A program made the translations under genes and the position numbers. Under the pieces are notes generated by a model that saw only the letters and a program-made list of their open reading frames with translations, was not told the DNA's origin and did not search any database. From Chitinophagaceae bacterium (lineage in GTDB: Bacteria > Bacteroidota > Bacteroidia > Chitinophagales > Chitinophagaceae), in assembly GCA_009996675.1 (NCBI GenBank), contig JAACZQ010000019.1:18174-82173 (forward strand): a DNA stretch of 64,000 nt. The letters are read 5' to 3'. Shown in pieces: positions 17,979 to 27,076 of the stretch (its first letter is position 1; every line of letters starts with the position of its first letter).

Positions 17979-19595
17979 TTAATAACCAAAGTTCTGTTTC
18001 AGATTAGGGTTAGAAGACAAGGCCACTGTCGGAATCGGGTAAACCACTTTATATCCGGCTGAAGCATTGGGTCTTTCCTCTACCGGGCTATTGAACACAC
18101 CGAAACGAACCATATCAGTTCTGCGGTGTCCTTCCAGGTACAGTTCACGACCTCTTTCTGCCAGAATGGTGGGCAGGGTTACAGAAGCCAGCGGTGTTGC
18201 ATTACGCAGCACGCGGATGCTGTTCACAATGGTCAATGGTGTTTCACCATTGGCGCCAGTAGTACCACCTCTTAACAGCGCTTCAGCTTTCATCAGGCGA
18301 ACGTCTGAGAAGCGGAAGAAGGGGAACTCGTTTTCACTGCTCCAGGCACCATCATTGATGGTAGCAGGGTTCAGCGGGAATTTGTTCACACGGATACCGC
18401 TTGCTTCACCATTGAAGAAGATAGAAGCATTACGGGTAAACACAAGCGGGTTACCGGAACGATCATAGAGGTTACCAATGGGATCACCAATAACACCGGG
18501 TACTTTGGGATTAGTGGGGCTAACCGGACCACGGGCCTGACCTAACAGGAAACCGGCAGGAGCACCTACCTGGTTTGTGTAGTTGGGCACATCGTTTTTC
18601 TTACGAACGTCATTGTCTTCAAAGCTATCGTAGAACTGTGACAGGGTCACAAAACCATTCCAGCTGCTGGGGGTCTGGTTGTAGTGCCAGCTCTGGCTGG
18701 TCTGCCAGCGCAAGCCAGCACCGTTACCGGCACGTGCATCGGAACCGGCCTTACGAACAAAAATGTTCTCAGAAGAAACGGTACCGTTATCCCATTTGAA
18801 GTTATCCCAATAGTACGTATCAATTGCCAGTAAGGGATTGGCCGCAACGTTGTTGCAGTACTCAATTACCTTATTCATATCAGCCGCGTTGAAGGTAAAT
18901 GGACCAGCGGGCTGGGTAGGATCCTGCTTGTATACTGCCTTGTTCAGGTAGCATTTAGCAAGCAATGTCCAGGCAGCTTCTTTGGTAGCCTGTGCACGGT
19001 TGGTTTGGTTGTATACCGGTAGGTTGGGTACGGCTGCTTCCAGTTCAGCGATGATCGCATCAATGGCCGCAGAACGGGTGAGTACATCCGGTATTGCGGC
19101 AGCGGCGGCAGTAGCGGGACGGGTTTGCACCTGTCCATACAGATCGCAGGTCAGGTAGCGGAAATAAGCCCGCAGGAACTGGCCTTCTGCTTTTGTTAAG
19201 CCGGTTGCAGTTTCAGCTACCAGTGTGGTCTGGAACAGCGCACCGTTCAAACCATTCCAGGTATCATTGATCTGGTTGTGGTCGCCAGCCCAGGTATGCA
19301 GGTGCAGACGACGCCAGGTACCAAAGTCATCCCAGTCGGTACCACGTGTGGGTCCCATGATTTCATCGGTAGAATGTTCTTCCAGTGCAAACCAGTTGCT
19401 CTGGCCACCTGTCAGCTGGTTCAGCTGCTCATACACCGCAGAAATAGAGGGCGGTGTAGGTGCCCCACCAGATGTGTTAGGAGCAATAGAGTTCGGTGCT
19501 TCCAGCTTGGGATCCAGCTTGGAGCAGGAAGCGAGCGTAAGCACACTTATAGCGGATACCACCGGTATAAACTTGCTTGTGAATATATTTTTCAT
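17979..19595 (-). CDS. SusD/RagB family nutrient-binding outer-membrane lipoprotein
   Basis: I choose the ATG at 19595, not the in-frame TTG 24 bases further upstream, because it begins a normal lipoprotein signal (MKNIFTSKF..., lipobox LASC) and is preceded by AAAGGA. This gives 538 residues. The protein has the SusD plan: helical TPR-like segments, NxxNDTWNGLNGALFQTT, AEGQFLRAYFRYLTCDLYG, and a C-terminal LAERGRELYLEGHRRTDMVRFG followed by YPIPTVALSSNPNLKQNFGY, both hallmarks of the family. It caps the SusC transporter encoded 27 bases upstream. A four-residue Ala run (ATAAAAAIP) sits in a loop region. The substrate is unknown. Confidence 0.93.
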   Translation of the reverse strand: MKNIFTSKFIPVVSAISVLTLASCSKLDPKLEAPNSIAPNTSGGAPTPPSISAVYEQLNQLTGGQSNWFALEEHSTDEIMGPTRGTDWDDFGTWRRLHLHTWAGDHNQINDTWNGLNGALFQTTLVAETATGLTKAEGQFLRAYFRYLTCDLYGQVQTRPATAAAAAIPDVLTRSAAIDAIIAELEAAVPNLPVYNQTNRAQATKEAAWTLLAKCYLNKAVYKQDPTQPAGPFTFNAADMNKVIEYCNNVAANPLLAIDTYYWDNFKWDNGTVSSENIFVRKAGSDARAGNGAGLRWQTSQSWHYNQTPSSWNGFVTLSQFYDSFEDNDVRKKNDVPNYTNQVGAPAGFLLGQARGPVSPTNPKVPGVIGDPIGNLYDRSGNPLVFTRNASIFFNGEASGIRVNKFPLNPATINDGAWSSENEFPFFRFSDVRLMKAEALLRGGTTGANGETPLTIVNSIRVLRNATPLASVTLPTILAERGRELYLEGHRRTDMVRFGVFNSPVEERPNASAGYKVVYPIPTVALSSNPNLKQNFGY

Positions 19596-19622
19596 TGATT
19601 CCTTTTTTAATTGATTCAATTA

Positions 19623-22600
19623 TTAAAATCCAACATTGATACCCACTGTAATAACCCTTGGTCTCGGATATTGTGTATAATCGAAACCACGTGAAGGGAT
19701 ACCATTAATGCTTTTATCTACGTTCACTTCAGGATCGATACCGGAATAACCAGTGATCAGCGCCAGGTTCTGGCCGGAAGCAAATACAGACAGGGTTTTA
19801 ATAGTCTTATTGTTCTTCATATCGAACGCATAGCTCAGGTTTACGTTGGCCAGGCGGATGAAATCACCTTTCTCCAGGAAACGTGTTGAAACAGATCCGG
19901 GGTTGAATGGGTTCTCAGGTCCGGTACCAACCTCATAAGTAACGTTACGAGCGTTACGCAGACTTCCTTTTAAGAACAATGCATTCGCCGTATTGTTGTA
20001 CACCTTGAATCCGGCTACGGCATTCAGGAACACACTCAGGTTCCATCTGCCATAACTGAAGTTGTTGGTCAAACCACCAAAGTAAGTAGGCAATGCGGAA
20101 CCAACCAGTTGGTTGGCAGCACCATTGGCATAACGGGCGTTACCATTACCATCGAAGCCCTGGAATACAGGCATGGTCCAGGTAAAGATAGAAGACCCAT
20201 TGATCAGTGTCTGGGCAAAAGCACCAGTCAGACCCTGACCGCTTACACCACCGGTATTGATGGGGGTGGGCAGGCCTTCGATATTGTTCTTAACAGTGGT
20301 CATGTTGTAGTTAACATCCCAGCTGAATTTCTTGCCCTTGATCACAGTATAGTTAATGCTGGCTTCCCATCCTTTGTTAATTACTTTACCAGGCAGGTTG
20401 ATCCACCAGTTGCTGGTTGGTGCAAAACCACCGGGTGTGGGCGCAAAGAACAGCATGTTCGTACGCTTGTTGTTGTAGTAATCTACAGTTACAGTCAACC
20501 TTCTGTCTTTGGTAGTGAAATCAATACCAAAACCAGTAGTGGCAACTTCTTCCCATTTCAGATCGGGGTTACCCTGCTGAACGAAACGGGTAACAGGACC
20601 GCCGCCTACATCAAATGTTTGCTGGAGGTTGAGTGCTGAATAAGATCCCAGGTTGTCCTGGCTACCCAGTTTACCATAGTTGGCACGCAGACTCAGGTCG
20701 CTGAAGATTTTACCAAATGCTTTCTCAGCCCATGATTCCTGGAGTACTCTCCATTTGAAGGCAAAGGCAGGGAATGTAGCATAACGGTTGTTGGAACCAA
20801 ACTTAGAAGAACCATCCATACGCACAGTAGCGGTGAGGAAGTATTTGTCTTTATAAGTATAGTTCACACGACCGAAAACAGATTGCAGCTCGTTCTTATC
20901 AAAAGAAGGAACAAAGCTTGCATAGTTTTTGAAATTGTTGTAATCTTTTACAAACACATCAGTCGGATTCACCACTGCTGTATTCAGGCCCCAGCCAAAA
21001 GTACCGCGGTAGCGGCTCTGGAAACTCTGATAAGAGTAACCGGCAACGGCATTGATATTATGATTACCGAAGTTTCTGTCGTAAGTAAGATAGTGTTCAA
21101 TCAGCAGTGATTTGGCTTCCAGGTTTTGGCGTGTAACGCGGCCATTACCCTGGATACCATTACCATAGTCTTTACCGAATACGTTGGTAGTACCACCATA
21201 AGCGTTGGAACCCAGACGGGGATCGGCAAAAGCGGTTCTTTCTGATTTAGAATTATCATAACCCAGTACTGCTTTATAGCTCAGATCAGGGGTGATCTGG
21301 TAAGTAGCAGATACATTACCCATGAGCCTGTTTACGAAATCACGGTCATCGAAATAAGCCAGCATCTGAACGGGGTTGCGCTGATCGCCGGGCTGGTAGA
21401 ATGAGCCATTGGGATTGTAAATAGGGTTGGTTGGGTTAAACTGGAGCGCAGCACCCAGCAAGCTACCCTGGTAACCTGCGTTATTGGAGAGCGGCGGATA
21501 AACGTTTTTGGTTTTGGAAGCAGTGATATTGGCTTCCAGCTTCAGCTTGTCGTTGAACAACTTCTGGCTGATATTAGCACGACCAGTAATTCTTTTCAGG
21601 CTACTGTTTTTAACAATACCCTGTTGGTCGTCGTAAGAACCACTCAAACGGGCAGCTGTTCCTTTATTGCTGAAAGACCAGCTGAGGTTGTGGTTTTGAG
21701 AAATAGCCGTACGGAAAATCTGATCCTGCCAATCGGTATTGGCACCGTTATCGATGGCTTTAACCGCATCAGCAGCAGCAATCGGATCTGCACCGCCATC
21801 AATATTGGCTTTCTTGGCAGACAGCAGGAAATCTTGTGCATTCATCAGATCATAACGTCTGGCAGTAGTAGCAATACTGGTATTGGCGCTGTAATTGAAT
21901 ACACCGCGTTTACCACCCTTGCCCTGCTTGGTTGTGATCAGGATTACACCATTCGCACCTCTTGAACCGTAGATAGCAGCGGCAGAAGCGTCTTTCAGAA
22001 TGGTAATGCTTTCAATATCATTGGGGTTGAGGAAGATCAGCGGGTTCTTGGCAGTTGTACTACCTTCCACACCACTGGCTGATCCCAGTGTACCACCCTG
22101 GATCAGGGGCACACCATCCACCACATACAAAGGCTCCTGTGCACCACTAATAGAACCCGTACCACGGATATTAATGGTAGCAGCAGCACCAGGTTCACCA
22201 GTAGAAGGTGTTACCAGCACACCAGCTGTACGGCCCTGGAGCAGTTGCTCAGGTGAAGCAATCTGACCTTTGTTGAAATCTTTTTCACCCACACGGGCAA
22301 CGGAACCGGTAACATCTTTCGATTTACGGGTACCATAACCAATTACAATAACGTCGGCAAGTGCATCAGCTGAAGGCGTCAGCTTTACGTTAATGGAATT
22401 GGAAGCAGGAATGGCTACATCAGAACTGGTGTAACCGGAGAAAGAAATGACTAAGGTCCTCACCGTACCAGGAACCGTCAGACGGAATGTACCATCTGCG
22501 CCGGTTTGTGTACCAGTTGAAGTGCCCTTAGCTACAACAGATGCACCAACAAGCGGTGATCCGTCTTTTGAGTCGGTTACCTTACCGGTAACCGTTTTCG

Positions 22601-22679
22601 TTTGTGCCAGCGCTTGTAGGGTGCATACGCAGGCAAATAAACCCATAAAAATGGGCCTGACAAGCTTCGTAAGGTTCAT
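19623..22679 (-). CDS. SusC/RagA family TonB-linked outer-membrane protein
   Basis: 1018 residues. Signal peptide (about 1-25, LQALAQ), then a carboxypeptidase-regulatory-like domain (about 28-105, VTGKVTDSKDGSPLVGASV), the SusC plug (about 110-260) with the family signature ASAAAIYGSRGANGVILITT, and a 22-strand-type barrel ending in an aromatic residue (VGINVGF). With SusD it forms a lid-gated, TonB-driven importer of an oligomer. It heads the operon susC-susD-CRTAC1-CRTAC1 and is divergent from a LacI-type regulator across 298 bases. No sugar hydrolase is encoded in the operon, so the substrate cannot be inferred from neighbours; the GH65 enzyme at 3290 is the nearest one. Confidence 0.95.
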   Translation of the reverse strand: MNLTKLVRPIFMGLFACVCTLQALAQTKTVTGKVTDSKDGSPLVGASVVAKGTSTGTQTGADGTFRLTVPGTVRTLVISFSGYTSSDVAIPASNSINVKLTPSADALADVIVIGYGTRKSKDVTGSVARVGEKDFNKGQIASPEQLLQGRTAGVLVTPSTGEPGAAATINIRGTGSISGAQEPLYVVDGVPLIQGGTLGSASGVEGSTTAKNPLIFLNPNDIESITILKDASAAAIYGSRGANGVILITTKQGKGGKRGVFNYSANTSIATTARRYDLMNAQDFLLSAKKANIDGGADPIAAADAVKAIDNGANTDWQDQIFRTAISQNHNLSWSFSNKGTAARLSGSYDDQQGIVKNSSLKRITGRANISQKLFNDKLKLEANITASKTKNVYPPLSNNAGYQGSLLGAALQFNPTNPIYNPNGSFYQPGDQRNPVQMLAYFDDRDFVNRLMGNVSATYQITPDLSYKAVLGYDNSKSERTAFADPRLGSNAYGGTTNVFGKDYGNGIQGNGRVTRQNLEAKSLLIEHYLTYDRNFGNHNINAVAGYSYQSFQSRYRGTFGWGLNTAVVNPTDVFVKDYNNFKNYASFVPSFDKNELQSVFGRVNYTYKDKYFLTATVRMDGSSKFGSNNRYATFPAFAFKWRVLQESWAEKAFGKIFSDLSLRANYGKLGSQDNLGSYSALNLQQTFDVGGGPVTRFVQQGNPDLKWEEVATTGFGIDFTTKDRRLTVTVDYYNNKRTNMLFFAPTPGGFAPTSNWWINLPGKVINKGWEASINYTVIKGKKFSWDVNYNMTTVKNNIEGLPTPINTGGVSGQGLTGAFAQTLINGSSIFTWTMPVFQGFDGNGNARYANGAANQLVGSALPTYFGGLTNNFSYGRWNLSVFLNAVAGFKVYNNTANALFLKGSLRNARNVTYEVGTGPENPFNPGSVSTRFLEKGDFIRLANVNLSYAFDMKNNKTIKTLSVFASGQNLALITGYSGIDPEVNVDKSINGIPSRGFDYTQYPRPRVITVGINVGF

Positions 22680-22705
22680 AAATGGCAGTTTATTGGTTAT
22701 TAAGC

Positions 22706-22720
22706 GTGTACAAAGTACAC
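22706..22720. promoter_or_regulatory. Inverted repeat GTGTAC-AAA-GTACAC upstream of susC
   Basis: A perfect 6+6 bp palindrome with a 3-base centre, 27-41 bases before the susC start. On the minus strand its core reads TACTTTG, a near match to the -7 box TAnnTTTG (one spacer base short), so it may overlap the susC promoter. An inverted copy of its CAAAGTAC core (GTACTTTG) lies at 22771-22778. Either an operator for a repressor or simply part of the promoter. Confidence 0.35.
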
Positions 22721-22912
22721 ATTTTTCACAGAAAAAAAATTTTTCGTTAAACTTTTTCTCTGATTCACAAGTACTTTGCTACTCTTATACACATTAGACC
22801 GTATTCCCTACTAAAATGATGCACCATTATTTCGAATTTATACATTCTGTTTTTACTAATATTATCTAACTAAATGAATATCAATACGAAACAGATTTAA
22901 AGATTGTTTTCT

Positions 22913-22922
22913 CAATCGTTTG
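22913..22922. promoter_or_regulatory. LacI-type operator candidate (CAATCGTTTG)
   Basis: A near-palindrome with the CG centre typical of LacI/GalR-family operators: CAATC/GTTTG, one mismatch between half sites. It lies 56 bases upstream of the LacI-type gene at 22978, in the 298-base divergent region that otherwise holds AT-rich sequence and the palindrome at 22706. It fits autoregulation or control of susC, but the match is short. Confidence 0.3.
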
Positions 22923-22977
22923 CGGTTAATATTGTAGTGCCTTTTTTTGTATATTGTAGTAAGCCTTTTTTGCCATT

Positions 22978-23976
22978 ATGTCGCAGACCACCACCCTGAA
23001 AAAGATATCCGAAGCCCTGGGCATTAGTATTTCCACCGTATCGCGCGCACTCAAACACCATCCGGATATTTCCATCAAAACCCGCAAAAAAGTTATTGAA
23101 CTGGCCGAAGCACTGGAATACGAACCGGATATCAATGCTGTTCAACTGCGTAAAGGCAACAGGCAATTACTCGGACTCCTGGCTCCCGCAGCCAATAATC
23201 TTTTTTATGAATCCTTTATCAGCGCCGTGGAAGACAGCGCCCGCAAAGCCGGTTATGCAGTGATGATATTGCAGTCGGACAATAACCTCGAACAGGAAAC
23301 CAATTGCCTCAAACTGTTCCGCCAAAACAGGGTATCGGGTGTACTGGCCTGTATTACCCCAACTACCACCGACTTTGCTCCCTTCCGAAAACTGGAGGAA
23401 CAGAATATTCCCGTTGTCTTTTATGATAAAGTGCCCGATGATCTGGCCTACCATAAAGTTTGCCTGGCTGATGCCAAAGCAGCAACACTCGCAGCCGATG
23501 TTATACTGAAAGCCGGAAGCCGGCATGTGCTGGCCATATTTGGTGATACACATTTGTCTATCACACAAAAAAGATTAGATGCTTTCCGTGAATCGCTCGA
23601 AAATGGAAATCAGCAGACCAAACTGGTCATCAAACATGCTACCAACACACAGGAAGCCTATGCCCTTACGCTCAATTACCTGAAACGAAAGACCGATCAG
23701 GCGGATACCCTTTTTTGTATGAGTGATGAAATACTGGCTGGCTCCATGAAAGCGGTACAGGAATCGGGACTCCGTTATCCAAAAGACATCCGCATCATTG
23801 GCATCAGTAATGGTTTTATACCCAGTATCTTTTCCCCGGAGATCACTTATGTTGAAACCAGTGGACGGGCACTCGGAGAACTGGCCGTTGACCACATCAT
23901 TAATTGCATCCACCAGGCGCAAGTGCCTTTATCACTTACGACCGATGTAAGACTGGTCAAAGGAGGATCTATTTAA
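22978..23976 (+). CDS. LacI/GalR family transcriptional regulator
   Basis: 332 residues, the normal length. The N-terminal LacI helix-turn-helix is clear (TTLKKISEALGISISTVS, then RALKHHPDISIKTRKKV, about residues 4-50), followed by the hinge (INAVQLRKGNRQLLGLLAP) and a periplasmic-binding-protein-like effector domain to the C-terminus (DTHLSITQKRLDAFRE, IIGISNGFIPSIFSPEITYV). It is divergent from the SusC/SusD/FG-GAP operon and probably controls it in response to a sugar or sugar-like ligand. The ligand cannot be told from the sequence. Confidence 0.93.
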   Translation: MSQTTTLKKISEALGISISTVSRALKHHPDISIKTRKKVIELAEALEYEPDINAVQLRKGNRQLLGLLAPAANNLFYESFISAVEDSARKAGYAVMILQSDNNLEQETNCLKLFRQNRVSGVLACITPTTTDFAPFRKLEEQNIPVVFYDKVPDDLAYHKVCLADAKAATLAADVILKAGSRHVLAIFGDTHLSITQKRLDAFRESLENGNQQTKLVIKHATNTQEAYALTLNYLKRKTDQADTLFCMSDEILAGSMKAVQESGLRYPKDIRIIGISNGFIPSIFSPEITYVETSGRALGELAVDHIINCIHQAQVPLSLTTDVRLVKGGSI

Positions 23977-23980
23977 ACAG

Positions 23981-24418
23981 TCAGGATCTGTTCAGTTTAT
24001 TGGCGATTAATTGATCCACCGACCATTTACCGGCACCAGTACATACCAGCAAGAGCGTCACGCCGATTAACTCAAAGGGATGAGCAGCCACATACAAAGC
24101 ATCACCAGCTTTGAGGTGACTGATGGTTGCCAGTATCATCATAAAACACTGCATGGCTGCAACAGGACGAACAGCGAGTCCCAGTATCAGTAATATTCCA
24201 CCCCCAAATTCTGTCCAGGATCCAATCAATCCCCAAACTACTTTGCCAAAAGAAATACCAATGATTTCCATGGCACCGCCTACGGCTTCCCACATAGCCG
24301 TTCCGCCTGTTACTTTCATATATCCGTAGTTCATGAATGCCAGTCCTATGACCAGGCGCAAAAAGAATAAAGGGAAACTGAGGGCTGCCGGTGGGGCCCA
24401 TAGCTTTTTGAATTGCAT
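23981..24418 (-). CDS. DoxX family integral membrane protein
   Basis: A 145-residue protein with four predicted membrane segments (about 12-32, 50-72, 78-98, 105-125). It has the DoxX pattern: an N-terminal FPLFFLRLVIGLAFMNYGYMK, a central GSWTEFGGGILLILGL, and a late HPFELIGVTLLLVC. DoxX proteins are small inner-membrane proteins, some linked to quinone or thiosulfate oxidation and some of unknown role. It converges with the LacI-type gene, with four bases between the two stops, and is separated from the DUF4097 gene upstream by 139 bases that include a terminator-like hairpin. Confidence 0.85.
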   Translation of the reverse strand: MQFKKLWAPPAALSFPLFFLRLVIGLAFMNYGYMKVTGGTAMWEAVGGAMEIIGISFGKVVWGLIGSWTEFGGGILLILGLAVRPVAAMQCFMMILATISHLKAGDALYVAAHPFELIGVTLLLVCTGAGKWSVDQLIANKLNRS

Positions 24419-24481
24419 GATGGTGTTTTTATACCACCAAGATACCCAGAATTTCTGAAGCCTGCATTTTCATAACAGGAA

Positions 24482-24503
24482 ACCCCGGACATCTGCCCGG
24501 GGT
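24482..24503 (-). terminator. Probable terminator of the ECF/DUF4097 operon
   Basis: Seven-pair GC-rich stem (ACCCCGG/CCGGGGT) with an 8-base loop. On the minus strand it is followed by TTCCTGTTATG, so the U-tract is weak. It lies 55 bases past the stop of the last DUF4097 gene. Confidence 0.45.
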
Positions 24504-24557
24504 CTGCCGATCTGATGAACAGATCAAGCTATGCTGATACACATGAGAACAGCAGTA

Positions 24558-25385
24558 TTATTGTTTGGCTTTACGGATATAGATATCGCCCATATTACTC
24601 TTCACCATCAGTTCAGCGCCACCACCATTGATCTTACCGGTTACCCAGGCATCTTTGGCTATCCGATACAATCCGCCACTATTGGTTTTTGACGTCCCCC
24701 CCGATCCTTTTTCAATAGCTACATCAAAATCAGAGAAGATATCACCCTGGTCTGACTTCAGTTTCAGGTTTGCTTTACTCACAGCAGGCAAACTGATGTC
24801 AACTGTACCATTGAATGTAGAGAAAGCCATGGGTTTATCGGGTGTAACCGATTCAAAACGGGCAACAATATCACCATTCACGGTAGTAGCAACGGCTGAA
24901 CCGGCAATACCTGATAATTTTATCTCCCCATTAATATTATTCAGTTCCAGCTCACCTTTTACATTCTTTACTTCAATGTCGCCGCCATTAATGGTTTTGA
25001 GAATCAGGCTGCCATTGGCAGGCACTTTCAGCTCCAGGTTCACTTCTCTATCAATCAGGTTGGTATGCACCGTTACTTCATTGTTCTTTTCAATGGCTTT
25101 TACCTCATAGCCTGTGCTGCCACCAATGCGCTTCATACCCGACTCGCCCGCTCTTTTATCTTTCCGGCCGCCTTTCTCTTCCGGAACATCTACATCGATA
25201 ACAATATTATCGGCATTATGTCCGGTTACACGAATCGACCCGGAAATCAGATTCACTTTTAATTTATAGGGTTTACCCGGACTACTCAGCGCAACAGTTA
25301 ATTGTTCTTTCTCTGAGTTCTGTGCTTGCAAACACACTGTGGAGCATACCAGCAGTAATGTGCAGATGAATTTTATTGATTTCAT
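24558..25385 (-). CDS. DUF4097-type putative adhesin, secreted
   Basis: 275 residues with a signal peptide (about 1-21, VCLQAQ). The rest is a repetitive right-handed beta-strand pattern typical of DUF4097/DUF4098 'putative adhesin' domains: short strands that repeat a G-I/V-x-N/D motif (NGGDIEVKNVKGELELNNIN, GEIKLSGIAGSAVATTVNGD, SDQGDIFSDFDVAI, SNMGDIYIRK). Last gene of the ECF sigma operon, nine bases after its paralog at 25395. In related genomes such pairs follow sigma/anti-sigma genes and are thought to respond to envelope stress; that role is inference. Confidence 0.82.
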   Translation of the reverse strand: MKSIKFICTLLLVCSTVCLQAQNSEKEQLTVALSSPGKPYKLKVNLISGSIRVTGHNADNIVIDVDVPEEKGGRKDKRAGESGMKRIGGSTGYEVKAIEKNNEVTVHTNLIDREVNLELKVPANGSLILKTINGGDIEVKNVKGELELNNINGEIKLSGIAGSAVATTVNGDIVARFESVTPDKPMAFSTFNGTVDISLPAVSKANLKLKSDQGDIFSDFDVAIEKGSGGTSKTNSGGLYRIAKDAWVTGKINGGGAELMVKSNMGDIYIRKAKQ

Positions 25386-25394
25386 GGTATAAGT

Positions 25395-26243
25395 TTAGGA
25401 TTTTTTGATGTAGATATTACCGTTTAGTGTTTCAAAATTGAATTTTCTGCCGCCGTTACCAATCCGTACACCCGCATCTTTGTTGATCTTATAGATGGTA
25501 GCATTGTTTTTAGTTTCCGTATTCCTGGAAATGGTATTACTCAGGTTTTCGGCATTTTCAAAATCGGTGTAATACTTTCCGTTCATGCTTTTGAAGTAGA
25601 GATCTGCGCTCAGGTCTCCTTTATAGTACACTTCAATATCGCCATTAATGGTTTTATATTCCGATGCTGCAGCGGGGTTGCTGAGGTAGTTGATTCGAAT
25701 GGGGCCATTTACCGTAACCGCCCGGGTAATACCTTTGGCTTTATCAATAGTAATACCACCGTTAACATTGTGTACCACCAGATCACCCAGTACATGCTTT
25801 ACATCGATTTCGCCATTGTTAACGGTTGATACACGCAGCTTCATAGACCGCGGCACTTTCACCGTAAAATCAAGCTGGTATTTGTACCGGATATTCCTGC
25901 GATCGTTCTGCCAGGTATTCGGACGGGAGTCGTACGGCGCTGCAATGTATACAACAATGCTATCACCCACCTGTTCCATTTCCAGCTTGAATTCCTTCTT
26001 GCCGTTTTCCACTTCCTCGGCATAGCGGGAACTGATGGTTTTATCGATTTCCAGCAATACTTTGTCGCCCTCGTATCCTTCTACTTTAATGTTCCCAAAA
26101 ACATTGTAAATGGCCAGTACCGGATCTTTGGTACCTACGTTGAATTGTTTGGAAATATGTTCCTTGAAATCCTGCGCCGATACATTCCAGCAGGCGCATA
26201 GGAATAGCTGTGCTGCAAGCAGCATGTTGATTATCTTCTTCAT
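25395..26243 (-). CDS. DUF4097-type putative adhesin, secreted (paralog)
   Basis: 282 residues, signal peptide about 1-23 (WNVSAQ). Same strand-rich pattern as the protein encoded downstream: LAIYNVFGNIKVEGYEGDKV, NNGEIDVKHVLGDLVVHNV, NGGITIDKAKGITRAVTVNG, and LNGNIYIKKS at the C-terminus. The two share overall plan and the closing NIYI/DIYIRK motif, which points to an old tandem duplication. Eleven bases separate it from the anti-sigma gene. Function unproven; probably exported to the periplasm or cell surface. Confidence 0.82.
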   Translation of the reverse strand: MKKIINMLLAAQLFLCACWNVSAQDFKEHISKQFNVGTKDPVLAIYNVFGNIKVEGYEGDKVLLEIDKTISSRYAEEVENGKKEFKLEMEQVGDSIVVYIAAPYDSRPNTWQNDRRNIRYKYQLDFTVKVPRSMKLRVSTVNNGEIDVKHVLGDLVVHNVNGGITIDKAKGITRAVTVNGPIRINYLSNPAAASEYKTINGDIEVYYKGDLSADLYFKSMNGKYYTDFENAENLSNTISRNTETKNNATIYKINKDAGVRIGNGGRKFNFETLNGNIYIKKS

Positions 26244-26254
26244 AAATGGGGTAT

Positions 26255-27076
26255 TTAGCTGAGTTGATGGATGGTTTCCCGGATCTTGGTTTTAATCATT
26301 TCATTGGTAGCAGGATCTTTCAGCAATCGCCTGAATGAAGGCACTGATTTTTTCTCCTGTATGGTTATCATGATATCAGCCAGTGCAGATTGTACCAGTG
26401 GTGAATCCTGGTGTTGTATGGATTGAATCAATCCTTCGCGTACCAGCGGGTCACTGCTCATCTTAGCCAGTGTTTCCAGGGCAGTGAGCCGTACATTTAC
26501 ATTTTCGTCGTTATTCAGGGTGGCCAGCAATGCCTGCTTCACCCGGTTATCAACAGTATCAATTTCTTCAACATAACTTACAGCACGTAAGCGTTCGGAA
26601 GCAGAAGGATGTTCCAATAAACGCAGCGCCAGCATTTCCCGCATTTCTTTTACTTCCCCGGAAAGGGCTGCTACTTCTGCTTTGCCGGCATGACCCTTCC
26701 ACTGATAAAACAAAGCCGTAAACAATATACCAATCAGCATCATTGCCACACCGTATACCGGGCGGAACCGCAAGTGATTCAAAGCATGCCAGGCTTCCCT
26801 GATTTCCTGCATCCAGCTTCGCACTCCTTTGCCGGCCTGCGCTTTTTCTGTTGCCTGGTATGCTGCTAAAGCCTGCAGAAAATGATGCTTCATATTAACA
26901 TCCGGTGCCGGTTCGGGCAGGGAAGCCGTTTGCAGCCAGAGTTGCTCCAGTTGTTTCAATTCGGCAGCACAATCAGCACAGTCTTTCACATGCTGCTGAA
27001 CCTGGTATTGCTCCTGTTCATCCAGCTGTTGCAAGGCATACATGCCTAATTTTTCCTGATCAAATCCACAGTTCAT
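26255..27076 (-). CDS. Zinc-finger anti-sigma factor with C-terminal HEAT-like repeats
   Basis: 273 residues. The N-terminus has the anti-sigma zinc motif HxxxCxxC (QQHVKDCADC). A single membrane segment lies near residues 108-128 (YGVAMMLIGILFTALFYQW). The C-terminal 130 residues look like HEAT/armadillo helices (VNVRLTALETLAKMSSDPLV, SPLVQSALADIMITIQEKK). The expected job is to hold the ECF sigma factor (overlapping gene, 4 bases ATGA) at the membrane until an envelope signal arrives; the HEAT-like part would be the sensing side. Family knowledge supports the zinc motif role; the repeat role is inference. Confidence 0.88.
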   Translation of the reverse strand: MNCGFDQEKLGMYALQQLDEQEQYQVQQHVKDCADCAAELKQLEQLWLQTASLPEPAPDVNMKHHFLQALAAYQATEKAQAGKGVRSWMQEIREAWHALNHLRFRPVYGVAMMLIGILFTALFYQWKGHAGKAEVAALSGEVKEMREMLALRLLEHPSASERLRAVSYVEEIDTVDNRVKQALLATLNNDENVNVRLTALETLAKMSSDPLVREGLIQSIQHQDSPLVQSALADIMITIQEKKSVPSFRRLLKDPATNEMIKTKIRETIHQLS

